NCBI GenBank assembly: GCA_002323535.1
Contig: DCQT01000045.1
Coordinates: 1 to 33,381 of the forward strand
Origin: Bacteriovoracaceae bacterium UBA1511
GTDB taxonomy: Bacteria > Bdellovibrionota > Bacteriovoracia > Bacteriovoracales > Bacteriovoracaceae
Direction: 5' to 3'
Length of the DNA stretch: 33,381 bases
Made by a program: the position numbers and the translations under genes. The notes under the pieces were generated by a model. The model worked only from the letters and a program-made list of their open reading frames with translations. It did not search any database and had not been told where the DNA came from. This document shows, piece by piece, positions 7,817 through 15,606 of this stretch (its first letter is position 1; the number at the start of each line of letters is the position of its first letter).

Positions 7817-9568
7817 ATGCTATGTGCCTCTAAAAATTGCATTAATTTTAATATTGAATTATGCCGTAAATACAGAGTGAAATTTTACTTTTTCTCAATA
7901 ATTTTAATTTATTCTTCAGTCGTATTTTCGAACGCTTGCAAAGAAAATCCATTTGGGGAAGAATCTCTCTTTACCTCTTCACTTAAACACCAAAAAACTC
8001 AAACTCAGGGTGGGCTTGGTACCTGTTACGCAAACGCTCTGAGTGTCGCCTTAGGTGCGGATAATGGGAAAAATATAAGCTATCAACAACTCGCCCTTAT
8101 AGGGTCTTCTGGTCGAACAGGTAATATTAAAAAATTAGTGAAGGGAAAACTTGGAGATTCCAAAATGTTTGTCGAAGGTGGTGATACTTGTAGCACTTTT
8201 GATGCAATGAAAAGGAGTAAAAAAAGATTATGTTTATCAAAAGATTTTCCATTGGAAAATATTGCAAGGCCAAAACAAAGAGGAGAAACTTTTGAAGTAG
8301 TAGGGCGCCTTTACCAAAGACTTTACACACTTCCTAAGGAAGATCGTATTAAATTTGCAAGAGAGCTTCAACACAAAAGTATGGAAGTTACTTCCTTAAA
8401 TATCTTTTGCGAAGATGAGGACTCTAAAAAGTTAAAGGACTTTGAATTAGAAAAGTTTCTAAGGGGGGCTTGTATAAACAACTCTGCAATCTTGAGGAGA
8501 TATGAAACTTTGTCTAAAAGACCAAATGGTATGAAAACATTCTTCGAACAAACTAAAAAAGAAAATGCAGATGATTTTTTAAACTTACGAGAATTTATTG
8601 GTGTTATGACTAGAGAATCTTCAACGTCAGAAGTAAATTGTAAATTTAATAAAGAAATAAAAAAAGTAATGGAGGAAATTAAAACTGATATAAATGAAAA
8701 CACGGAATCTAAAGAAACATTTAGTGAAAGATCTAAAAAATATTTAAAAAACCTTGCCCCAGTAATTTCAAAAATTAAGCCGGTTTCAGATACCATTATG
8801 GGTATTAATTCAAAAGATGTTGAGACCTTTTTAAAAAACAAAATTATTGAAGATTTGGAAAGCGCACGCAGTGCAAAAATGTGTGAGGAATCATCCGTTT
8901 TAATGGAATTATATAGCTTACTAGAGGACGATCGATGTCATATTGGTGGTTTTAATCAAAAAGAGATTGAAGGGGCCGGTTATGGAATGTTAGGACTTTT
9001 AGATTTAGGGATGAATTTAGATGAAATAAATCACCTTCTTAATAGCTTCAATGATTATCTTTCTCCTCAAAACTATTTCATGGCGACCCTGGGGGGGAAT
9101 TGTGACAAAAAAGGTGTTAAATTTAATAAAAAATTAAAATGTATTGAGGTAGGTTTTCCTGTTGGTAATACTTTAGTTTCTTCAGCAAAAGATCTTAAAG
9201 AAAAATCCAAAAATAAATTTAGTGAAATTTATAATAAAAGAATTCTACAAAAAAAGCGTCCATTAGTTATTAGTTTATGTTCAGGTTTCATGAAAGATAG
9301 TGAAAAAGAAGAAGCCAATTTTTCTGGAATAAATGGAAAGACTTTCAAGTGTGATACAACAAAAAAACACGGCCTTCATTCAATGAGTGTCGTCGGTCAT
9401 AGGTGCATTAATGGAAAAATTGAGTACGAGATTTTAAATTCCTGGGGGGCTCAATGTGACAGCTATAATGAATTTTTTAGGAAAAATTGTAACCCCGAAA
9501 CAGGTCGGTTTTATATTCCTGAGAAAATGTTGATATCTAACACGTTCGAGGTGGAGTATTTGAAATGA
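7817..9568 (+). CDS. Exported papain-fold cysteine peptidase
   Basis: A papain-type active site can be traced. Gln64 and Cys70 in QGGLGTCYANALS have the same six-residue spacing as papain Q19/C25. His521 is in GLHSMSVVG and Asn541 in ILNSWG. Some 450 residues separate Cys and His, far more than in papain, so a large helical, Lys/Glu-rich insertion (about 100-500) divides the fold. It may be a prodomain-like or substrate-recognition region. A signal peptide (KFYFFSIILIYSSVVFSNA) begins only about residue 22. The GTG at 7877 is therefore a plausible true start, although neither start has a good Shine-Dalgarno sequence. The stop overlaps the next gene by ATGA, which suggests coupled translation. 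The role in digesting external or periplasmic proteins is inferred. Confidence 0.78.
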   Translation: MLCASKNCINFNIELCRKYRVKFYFFSIILIYSSVVFSNACKENPFGEESLFTSSLKHQKTQTQGGLGTCYANALSVALGADNGKNISYQQLALIGSSGRTGNIKKLVKGKLGDSKMFVEGGDTCSTFDAMKRSKKRLCLSKDFPLENIARPKQRGETFEVVGRLYQRLYTLPKEDRIKFARELQHKSMEVTSLNIFCEDEDSKKLKDFELEKFLRGACINNSAILRRYETLSKRPNGMKTFFEQTKKENADDFLNLREFIGVMTRESSTSEVNCKFNKEIKKVMEEIKTDINENTESKETFSERSKKYLKNLAPVISKIKPVSDTIMGINSKDVETFLKNKIIEDLESARSAKMCEESSVLMELYSLLEDDRCHIGGFNQKEIEGAGYGMLGLLDLGMNLDEINHLLNSFNDYLSPQNYFMATLGGNCDKKGVKFNKKLKCIEVGFPVGNTLVSSAKDLKEKSKNKFSEIYNKRILQKKRPLVISLCSGFMKDSEKEEANFSGINGKTFKCDTTKKHGLHSMSVVGHRCINGKIEYEILNSWGAQCDSYNEFFRKNCNPETGRFYIPEKMLISNTFEVEYLK

Positions 9569-9969
9569 AGTGGATGATATTAGTTATTACTTTTTTTACT
9601 CAAGTTATCCATGCAAATGAATTTCTGATAAGAGAAAAATTTTCGAGAAACGAAGTATTTTTTTCTCATTCTGGAAAGTTCTTTAGTTTTAATTTAAATG
9701 AAGACAAAGGTTTTTATCTATCATCTCATTGTTTAAAAAATAATAACAATTGCATCGCGACTAAAATTTTTACGCAACCTAAATTGAAATTGAAAAAAAT
9801 TAACCTTAAGGGAGGAATAAACTTAGGGACCCTTCTTTGCACTGATTACTTTGGGGGGGATATTTTAGTCATGAAAAATAAATTGGAAAACAACGTATCA
9901 ATTTGCGAGTTTTCAGATAAATCAATGATTTCCACAGGAATTTTAGAAAAGCTTACAGCTGATAAGTAG
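9565..9969 (+). CDS. Small exported protein with DUF333-like C-terminus
   Basis: This 134-aa protein has a clear signal peptide (MKWMILVITFFTQVIHA). Its ATG overlaps the stop of the upstream cysteine peptidase by four bases, so the two are almost certainly cotranslated. Four Cys (56, 63, 92, 114) could form two disulfides. Residues 88-127 follow the DUF333 pattern (C-x4-GG-x-hydrophobic, then V-x-I-C-x-F-x-D-x-S), a small periplasmic/lipoprotein domain of unknown function. Because of the tight coupling, an accessory or inhibitory role towards the peptidase is possible but unproven. An A/T-only hairpin (9973-9981 with 9988-9996) follows the stop. Confidence 0.65.
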   Translation: MKWMILVITFFTQVIHANEFLIREKFSRNEVFFSHSGKFFSFNLNEDKGFYLSSHCLKNNNNCIATKIFTQPKLKLKKINLKGGINLGTLLCTDYFGGDILVMKNKLENNVSICEFSDKSMISTGILEKLTADK

Positions 9970-10001
9970 ACTTATTATTTTTTTAATAAAATAATAGATC
10001 G

Positions 10002-11183
10002 ATGCGCTATTTAATCTTATTCTTATCAGTTTTTTTTACTTTTGATAGTTTTTGCACTACTGACTACATTTCAGAGATTAGGATTATTTCAAAAAATTAT
10101 GTGTCTTTATGGAAAGATGGACATTCACAGACCGTTCATTCAGCTTGTCGTTTAGCAAAATATGTAAAAGACGACCTCCAGGCGGATTATCTTCGCTTTC
10201 CCGTCGCCAATTCTTTTTATCAGAATAATCGATCTCATATTGACCTTATTTTAAAGCATGATAGTAGTGGGAATCCTATCAAAGCACCTCTTTTGGTCTT
10301 AGTTTCCGGTATCTTTGGAGAGCCATTTGGAGGGATAGCCTCTCATCTGGTGAAGCGATTTTCTGATCAAGGATTTCACGTATTAAGTTTAGGGAACCCG
10401 CTTGGTAAATCTAACCTTGTTGATAAACCGCGATATCCCTTGGCCCATTTTATAAAAGAGGCGAGAGCTTATTATGAAAAAATTAAGGCGGCGAGAATAA
10501 ATTTGCAGCGGTTAGGGCTCATCGAAGGGAAAGCCTCAATCTATGGAATTAGTTATGGTGCCTTTACTTCTGCTGTAGTAAAGAAAATTGATCGAAACGA
10601 GCACATTAAAAAACTTATCCTTATCAGTCCTCCCAAAAACTTTGGCCTTGCTATCACCAATATGGATAACTTAGTTAAAGAATCAAAGAAATATAAAAAT
10701 TATCCTGACTGGATGTTTCCATTGATGTCTATTCCCTTTTGTTTAAACCCTCCAAAAAAATTGACACATAAAAAAGCTCAGAGGGCAAAAGCAATTTTTA
10801 CTTTCTCGGGGTTTCAAAGAGGCTTGGCCGATCAGATAAGTTACGCAGATAAACTTTTTCATTGGGGCTTTGTTCCAAGACATTCAAAAGATGCTTATAA
10901 TCAGTGGAGAAAAAACCTAACTTTTAATTATTATTTTGAAAACTTCTTTCCATCTCTAAAGCGATTGTATTATTCCCCTCTGGCGAACCTTTTTTATTGG
11001 ATAAGTTTGAATGATGAGAATGTAATAATCCTAAGTTCCTATGATGATGTTTTAAACAATGGAGTCTCTTGGCCTAAACATGAACGAATATTTCTGATTA
11101 AAACAGGAGGGCATTATGGGTTTGCAAATAGTGAATTTTACGAAAGATTCTTATCTCTTGCGGGTAACTGGTTAAAAATTTAG
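10002..11183 (+). CDS. Exported alpha/beta hydrolase
   Basis: This 393-aa protein has an N-terminal signal peptide (about residues 1-18) and an alpha/beta-hydrolase core. LLVLVSGIFGEP (about 97-108) is the oxyanion strand. Ser184 is the nucleophile in the elbow GISYG. Asp348 or Asp349 in SSYDDVLNN is the likely acid, and His371 in TGGHYGF completes the triad. The cap region (about 210-310) is rich in Lys and aromatics. The family covers esterases, lipases and some peptidases, and the substrate cannot be read from sequence. It follows the peptidase pair in the same direction after 32 bases and may be cotranscribed. No Shine-Dalgarno sequence is evident before the ATG. Confidence 0.8.
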   Translation: MRYLILFLSVFFTFDSFCTTDYISEIRIISKNYVSLWKDGHSQTVHSACRLAKYVKDDLQADYLRFPVANSFYQNNRSHIDLILKHDSSGNPIKAPLLVLVSGIFGEPFGGIASHLVKRFSDQGFHVLSLGNPLGKSNLVDKPRYPLAHFIKEARAYYEKIKAARINLQRLGLIEGKASIYGISYGAFTSAVVKKIDRNEHIKKLILISPPKNFGLAITNMDNLVKESKKYKNYPDWMFPLMSIPFCLNPPKKLTHKKAQRAKAIFTFSGFQRGLADQISYADKLFHWGFVPRHSKDAYNQWRKNLTFNYYFENFFPSLKRLYYSPLANLFYWISLNDENVIILSSYDDVLNNGVSWPKHERIFLIKTGGHYGFANSEFYERFLSLAGNWLKI

Positions 11184-11225
11184 ATCATTTTTTCCGGTTA
11201 AAATTTTTCTCTAAAGTTTTTCACT

Positions 11226-11231
11226 TATAAT
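11226..11231 (+). promoter_or_regulatory. Possible -10 box (TATAAT) for a near-leaderless mRNA
   Basis: A perfect TATAAT ends six bases before the GTG at 11238, so transcription would begin about at the start codon. No consensus -35 was found 16-18 bases upstream, and no Shine-Dalgarno sequence precedes the gene. Confidence 0.4.
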
Positions 11232-11237
11232 ATTAGT

Positions 11238-13184
11238 GTGAAGTATTTATTTTTATCTTTTATTTTTTCTTTTAACGTTTTTTCTAACACCCACAAATTT
11301 AAATTTTTAAAGCTTGGCCCTGAGCTTGAGATGAGACAAGAGTTGATGGAGATGGGTGTGCATGGTAACAACTTACCTCCATTGCCAGGGGAGGATAACA
11401 CTGACCTTCACCGAAGATTACTTAATATGCTTAGACCTACTTATCGAGGTTTAGGAAAAGCGGCAGTAGATGCTATTTTTAAACACAACCAAAACTTTGA
11501 TCTTGGTAAATACAATAATGAAGGAATTGCTTGGACAAAACCTGTTGGAATTTTCAACGTTGGTGCCAATAGGGAAGTAAAACCTCACCCTAAAAAACCT
11601 GGTAAGTTTTTGGTTCATGACGTTTTCACTATAGGCGTGGGTGCAATTACTTATTTAAAGTATCTCAAAAAATTGGGAGTAATCGATATATCGATGAAAA
11701 ATATCGGTTTATTTACAGGCCTTGGTTATCAAAGGACTTACCGTTACGTACATGAGGCTGAGACTTACATGAAGGGTCTTAGATCAAATTTCTTAAAATT
11801 ATTTCTCACTTTTATTTATATTCATCCAAATCATTTTGCTTCAATGGAGCTCGATGAAAGAATTGAAAAAGAGGATTACTTTGGGTTCGATGGAGGGATT
11901 GCCTTTGAATCTCCTGTTTGGCACGGGCTATCGGCCCTTTTAGGTGTTCGAAAAGGTTTTGGTTTTGAACATAAATTAAAAGTCACCTCACACGGCCCTC
12001 GTAATAATCCAAATCAACCATTTTTAACCATGAGAGCAGAGGTAAAAAAATCTAATACGACAGGGTTATTCGCCGACTTACTTCTTGATCTAAGAGCAAT
12101 TTATAAATTAACACTTCTTAGTTTTGAAATTTCCACTGAAAAATCTAAATCTGACGTTCAGACTTTTGTTTTTCCTGAAAGCACCCGTGAAATGTTTTAT
12201 CGGGAAAATAAGAAGAACCCTATCTATAAAAATGTCAAAAGATTGAATCGTTATCGCTTTAAAAGACTTAGCGGTGACTTTGTCGCTAACTTTCAAGACA
12301 GTATGGCATTTAAAAAGGAACTAGAAAAAAACAGAAGACAACACTTTGTTAAATATGGAGGCCTTAAAACTGTTGAGCATGAAGAGACACGTGAGCTAAG
12401 TAGAAACAAAAGAGAGAAACTTTTTAAACTTAGTTCTGAAAATTTAAAGTACACAAAATCAATCTGGAAAGACGTGACAAATAATGCTGTGATTATTTTG
12501 AAAAAGATCCCTTTTTTAAAAGAGTATTCAAAATATATTAACTATCTTAATCGACTTGATTATCACCTAGAAACAACTAATCATGTATCGCAATATAAAG
12601 TTAAATTAAATTATAAAGGTGATGATTCAATTGGTGACACGAATTATACAGGCTTATTTGCTAAAGCCGATGATATAAGTATCGAGTTTACAAGCTATCT
12701 TCATCAAAGAAATACTCACAGGTTTTTTGACTGGTTTCAAAAGAAACAGGTTTTAAAATATCTAAATACCCAGGCAAGCTTCGATGAAGAAATTGTTACC
12801 GGGTTTAGACGAGGGACAATTCGTGGGCCTATGACTTTGGAGAGTACTGTTAAAGTTACTCCGGTTGGTTTAAGTAACTTCATGAACCTAACCACTGGAG
12901 ATTTTTTAAGTAAAGTTTTAGAGTTTTGCTCTCACACTAGTGTGAAAAGCTCTAGAAAGTGTACAAAAAAACTCAAGAAGCGTTTTAGAAAATTTGCTAA
13001 ATCTATACATCCTGTAAAAGGCGTCAATGTCAACAAGCTTGAATCTTTACTCAAAGGAATTCAAGAATATGGGAGTTTGGGGCGATTTAATAAGTTTTTT
13101 GACTCAAGAGAAATGAGTGCTAATGGCTCTATAAAAGCTTTAACCAAGCGTAAAAAGAACTTTACATCTTATTTTAGATTGTAA
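11238..13184 (+). CDS. Exported 648-aa protein of unknown function
   Basis: The protein starts at a GTG and has a signal peptide (MKYLFLSFIFSFNVFS). No family was recognised. The first half (about residues 100-300) has glycine-rich and aromatic beta-like stretches (IFNVGANRE, FTIGVGAITYL, NIGLFTGLGYQR, FGFDGGIAFESP), which resemble outer-membrane barrel strands. The second half is Lys/Arg-rich and mostly helical (for example ELEKNRRQHF, KKRFRKFAKS), with two Cys near residues 566 and 577. A very basic, cell-surface or prey-directed protein is conceivable but not shown. It lies downstream of the hydrolase in the same direction, with a TATAAT box just before the start. Confidence 0.6.
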   Translation: MKYLFLSFIFSFNVFSNTHKFKFLKLGPELEMRQELMEMGVHGNNLPPLPGEDNTDLHRRLLNMLRPTYRGLGKAAVDAIFKHNQNFDLGKYNNEGIAWTKPVGIFNVGANREVKPHPKKPGKFLVHDVFTIGVGAITYLKYLKKLGVIDISMKNIGLFTGLGYQRTYRYVHEAETYMKGLRSNFLKLFLTFIYIHPNHFASMELDERIEKEDYFGFDGGIAFESPVWHGLSALLGVRKGFGFEHKLKVTSHGPRNNPNQPFLTMRAEVKKSNTTGLFADLLLDLRAIYKLTLLSFEISTEKSKSDVQTFVFPESTREMFYRENKKNPIYKNVKRLNRYRFKRLSGDFVANFQDSMAFKKELEKNRRQHFVKYGGLKTVEHEETRELSRNKREKLFKLSSENLKYTKSIWKDVTNNAVIILKKIPFLKEYSKYINYLNRLDYHLETTNHVSQYKVKLNYKGDDSIGDTNYTGLFAKADDISIEFTSYLHQRNTHRFFDWFQKKQVLKYLNTQASFDEEIVTGFRRGTIRGPMTLESTVKVTPVGLSNFMNLTTGDFLSKVLEFCSHTSVKSSRKCTKKLKKRFRKFAKSIHPVKGVNVNKLESLLKGIQEYGSLGRFNKFFDSREMSANGSIKALTKRKKNFTSYFRL

Positions 13185-13250
13185 ATAAAACCTTTCCTGG
13201 TTTGATTCACACGTGTTAAAATTTTCTCAAACAATCACAAGGAATTAGTG

Positions 13251-14150
13251 ATGGGATTTTTGTTTAAATCAAAAAAAAATAATGCTTCCAGTGCCTCGCA
13301 AAACTTAAAAACTGGTAAGGTAATCTCTTTTTTAAATCAAAAAGGTGGAGTGGGAAAGACCACGATGTGTTTTAATTCTGCTCATGCTTTGGCAAGACAA
13401 GGGGCGAGGGTTCTTTGTATTGATATGGATCCTCAGGCAAATCTAAGTCTTTTATTTAATTGTGAATTAGGGGACGAGGAACATTCTATTTTTCATCTGC
13501 TGGTAAATTCAATTAGAGAACTTAAAAATATCCACACACCAACTCATGTGAATGAAATAATTCGAACACATCCAAGTGGTATCGATATACTGCCCAGCTC
13601 CCAAGAGCTGTCAGGTTTTGAACTAACCGTCTCCGGAGTTTCAACCTCGAGACCTTTAATCCTAAAAAACTATCTTCAAAAGAGTGGACTGATTCATCAG
13701 TATGATTACATCATTATCGACTGCCCTCCGACGCTAGGCCTTTTAGTTGTTAACACCTTGTGTGCGACGGACGGGGTAATGGTACCGTTTAGACCTGATG
13801 AGTTTTCAAAAAAAGGTTTAGGGCACTTATATAGTGTTCTAGGTGATATCGAAGAAATGGGCGTGGGAGAAGCGCCAAAAGTTATTGCGCATATTCCTAA
13901 CCTTATGGATAATCGAAGAAAACAGGAGCAAGAAGAACTTGAGTCCATCAGTGGAGAATTAGTTGAAGACCTTGGTGAAGAACATGCCTGTGTAGTAGAT
14001 CCATTTTTTAACCGTGCCCAACTTGTTCGTTCTGGTGGCCAACGAAAGTCCGTGTTTGATTATCAGTCAAAAGAGTTTCAGGGTCTGCAACATCAATTTA
14101 ATGAGCTAGCTTCAATTATAAAGGAATCTGATTATGGCCATCGCGGATAA
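13251..14150 (+). CDS. ParA/MinD-type ATPase (orphan ParA)
   Basis: This is a deviant-Walker P-loop ATPase. The Walker A motif KGGVGKTT is at about residues 31-38 with the signature Lys at 31. CIDMDPQANLSLLF gives the A' region and IIIDCPPTLGLLVVN the Walker B and switch. ParA-family ATPases form nucleotide-dependent dimers that position DNA or protein cargo on the nucleoid. The ATG at 13251 is preferred over the GTG three bases earlier because AAGGA at 13239-13243 is then seven bases away. No ParB or parS-like gene follows. The next gene overlaps its 3' end by 17 bases, so the pair may act on a non-DNA cargo. The length, about 299 aa, is normal for the family. Confidence 0.92.
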   Translation: MGFLFKSKKNNASSASQNLKTGKVISFLNQKGGVGKTTMCFNSAHALARQGARVLCIDMDPQANLSLLFNCELGDEEHSIFHLLVNSIRELKNIHTPTHVNEIIRTHPSGIDILPSSQELSGFELTVSGVSTSRPLILKNYLQKSGLIHQYDYIIIDCPPTLGLLVVNTLCATDGVMVPFRPDEFSKKGLGHLYSVLGDIEEMGVGEAPKVIAHIPNLMDNRRKQEQEELESISGELVEDLGEEHACVVDPFFNRAQLVRSGGQRKSVFDYQSKEFQGLQHQFNELASIIKESDYGHRG

Positions 14151-14421
14151 GAAAAAATCAAATAAAAAAAACCCTCTTTATGTTGTTACTAACGAAGGAA
14201 AAGATGTGGAAACAGCGGAATCAATTTGGGATGCGGTCGTAAAAAAGTTTAATCTTCAACCGGTGATTGATTTATTTATGGTGCTTGTTGAATTAATTGC
14301 GAAGCAGATCAATTCCTATGCTGCTCTTGCTTGGTTAAATGAGGAACTCACTAAGTTTAATGACGAGCTTGATCGTTTGTTAAAAAAAGTGGCACCTTGG
14401 CTTTATTTTTACCACGTTTAG
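14134..14421 (+). CDS. Small protein coupled to ParA, possible cargo adaptor
   Basis: This 95-aa protein overlaps the parA-like gene by 17 bases, in another frame, with AAGGA at about eight bases before its ATG. The N-terminus is Lys-rich (MAIADKKKSNKKNP), followed by amphipathic helices (about 25-60 and 65-90) rich in Leu and Trp (WLNEELTKFNDELDRLL). It has no signal peptide and no helix-turn-helix or ParB motif. Basic N-termini are common in activators of ParA ATPases, so a ParA-stimulating or cargo-linking role is a reasonable inference. The family is not recognised. It is convergent with the peptidase gene ending at 14449. Confidence 0.6.
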   Translation: MAIADKKKSNKKNPLYVVTNEGKDVETAESIWDAVVKKFNLQPVIDLFMVLVELIAKQINSYAALAWLNEELTKFNDELDRLLKKVAPWLYFYHV

Positions 14422-14448
14422 CTATTTTTCTGAGAATACTAAATCTTT

Positions 14449-15606
14449 TTAAAGTCCAAATATAGTTTCAAGCTTTTGCGGAAGAATTTGCTTGTAGAGC
14501 TCTGAATTACTCATCTCTTGTTTTCTTAATCTATAGGTTTGTTCATACTTCGGAATCCATATAGAAACCCCATAAAATGACTCTCGCGCATAGTCTTGAA
14601 AAATCTCTTCTCCAAAAGTTGAATTAATTAAAGACTGTCTCATTGCTTGCCGAAGATTATTTAATGCTCGGCTCATTTTAATGTTTCTTACTTCTTGGTC
14701 TCTCATGAAGAAATCAATCACGGATAATAGTTCTCCAATATCAATTCTATCGCCATAGTATTTTGGAGCTTCATCAATAAACTGTTTTAGTAAAAATCGG
14801 TGAAATGGGTTTTGAACAAAATAGTTCTCTAGAACTTTTAGTAGCTTTTTTAACGCCGGTAGAACCTGGTATTTAAACTCGTGTGTGTTGATTGCTGATA
14901 TTGTAAAGTGGTTATTTGTATAACTGGCGGCAATGGTTTTTGTCAGCGACTTTGTAAACTCATAGTCACTAGTATGTGGGTCTTTATTATTAATAAGAGT
15001 AAAAACATTATTATAGTTAAGTCCGAAGTAGTCCTGAGTTTGAGCAGAGCCTATAATTGTTTGGGCCTCATTCATCAACTCAGAAATCACCTCAACTGTT
15101 TGCATTAGGCAGGAATCAAAAATTAGAGTGTCTACCTTTTTTTGTTGAAGAATTGATCTGAGTTCAGTGATTTTTAAAGGCCTTTCTCCTTCGCCCTCGA
15201 AAAGTATACCGCCAGTAACTTGGTTTTTTGTCTCGCCTAGGTATCCCTCTCCATGGCCCCACAAGATAAGATAATCTTGATGTTCTTCTAGGAGATTTAA
15301 TAATCGGTCTCTAATATTGTGTTGTCGTGGAATCACCTTGAGTCTTAGTTGGTCCATAGAGGTGTTTGTGGTGACGTAACTTTTACGTGGACGATCAAAG
15401 CCTAGCTTTAAATAGAGATTATTTTCATTTGAAACAAAGTAATTGGAGATTTCTTTTAAGTCTTTTTTTGCGTACGGATAGAGATCATTATCCGATGCCA
15501 TGAAGATGCTGATTTTTGTTTTTTCATTATCTTCAGCTTGAGAAATTGCGAAGGTAGTTCCATAAAACCACCCTGCAATAAATGAGATGAAGAAAATTAG
15601 TTTCAT
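14449..15606 (-). CDS. Exported clostripain-family (C11) cysteine peptidase
   Basis: This 385-aa protein has a signal peptide (about residues 1-20) and the caspase-like C11 fold. The catalytic His118 is in LILWGHGEGY and Cys166 in TLIFDSCLMQTVEV. The surrounding strands (ISIFMASDND, TIIGSAQTQDYFG) fit the family. C11 peptidases usually cleave after Arg or Lys and may self-activate. Its start codon overlaps the stop of the transglutaminase-like gene upstream by one base (TAATG), so the two form a translationally coupled operon. A secreted enzyme acting on foreign or envelope proteins is inferred. The C-terminal 150 residues carry no recognised domain. Confidence 0.85.
   Translation of the reverse strand: MKLIFFISFIAGWFYGTTFAISQAEDNEKTKISIFMASDNDLYPYAKKDLKEISNYFVSNENNLYLKLGFDRPRKSYVTTNTSMDQLRLKVIPRQHNIRDRLLNLLEEHQDYLILWGHGEGYLGETKNQVTGGILFEGEGERPLKITELRSILQQKKVDTLIFDSCLMQTVEVISELMNEAQTIIGSAQTQDYFGLNYNNVFTLINNKDPHTSDYEFTKSLTKTIAASYTNNHFTISAINTHEFKYQVLPALKKLLKVLENYFVQNPFHRFLLKQFIDEAPKYYGDRIDIGELLSVIDFFMRDQEVRNIKMSRALNNLRQAMRQSLINSTFGEEIFQDYARESFYGVSIWIPKYEQTYRLRKQEMSNSELYKQILPQKLETIFGL

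Noticed and set aside
8368..8841. 157-codon minus-strand frame within the papain-like gene
   Set aside because: It is antisense to Lys/Glu-rich codons, which always gives Phe/Leu/Ser-rich reading; no start signal.
9973..9996. A/T-only hairpin after the DUF333-like gene as a terminator
   Set aside because: It has no GC pairs in the stem and no T-run afterwards, so it would be too weak.
13251..14421. Toxin-antitoxin or plasmid partition locus
   Set aside because: The first gene is a clear ParA ATPase. No ParB, parS-like repeats or toxin motifs occur and the neighbours look chromosomal.
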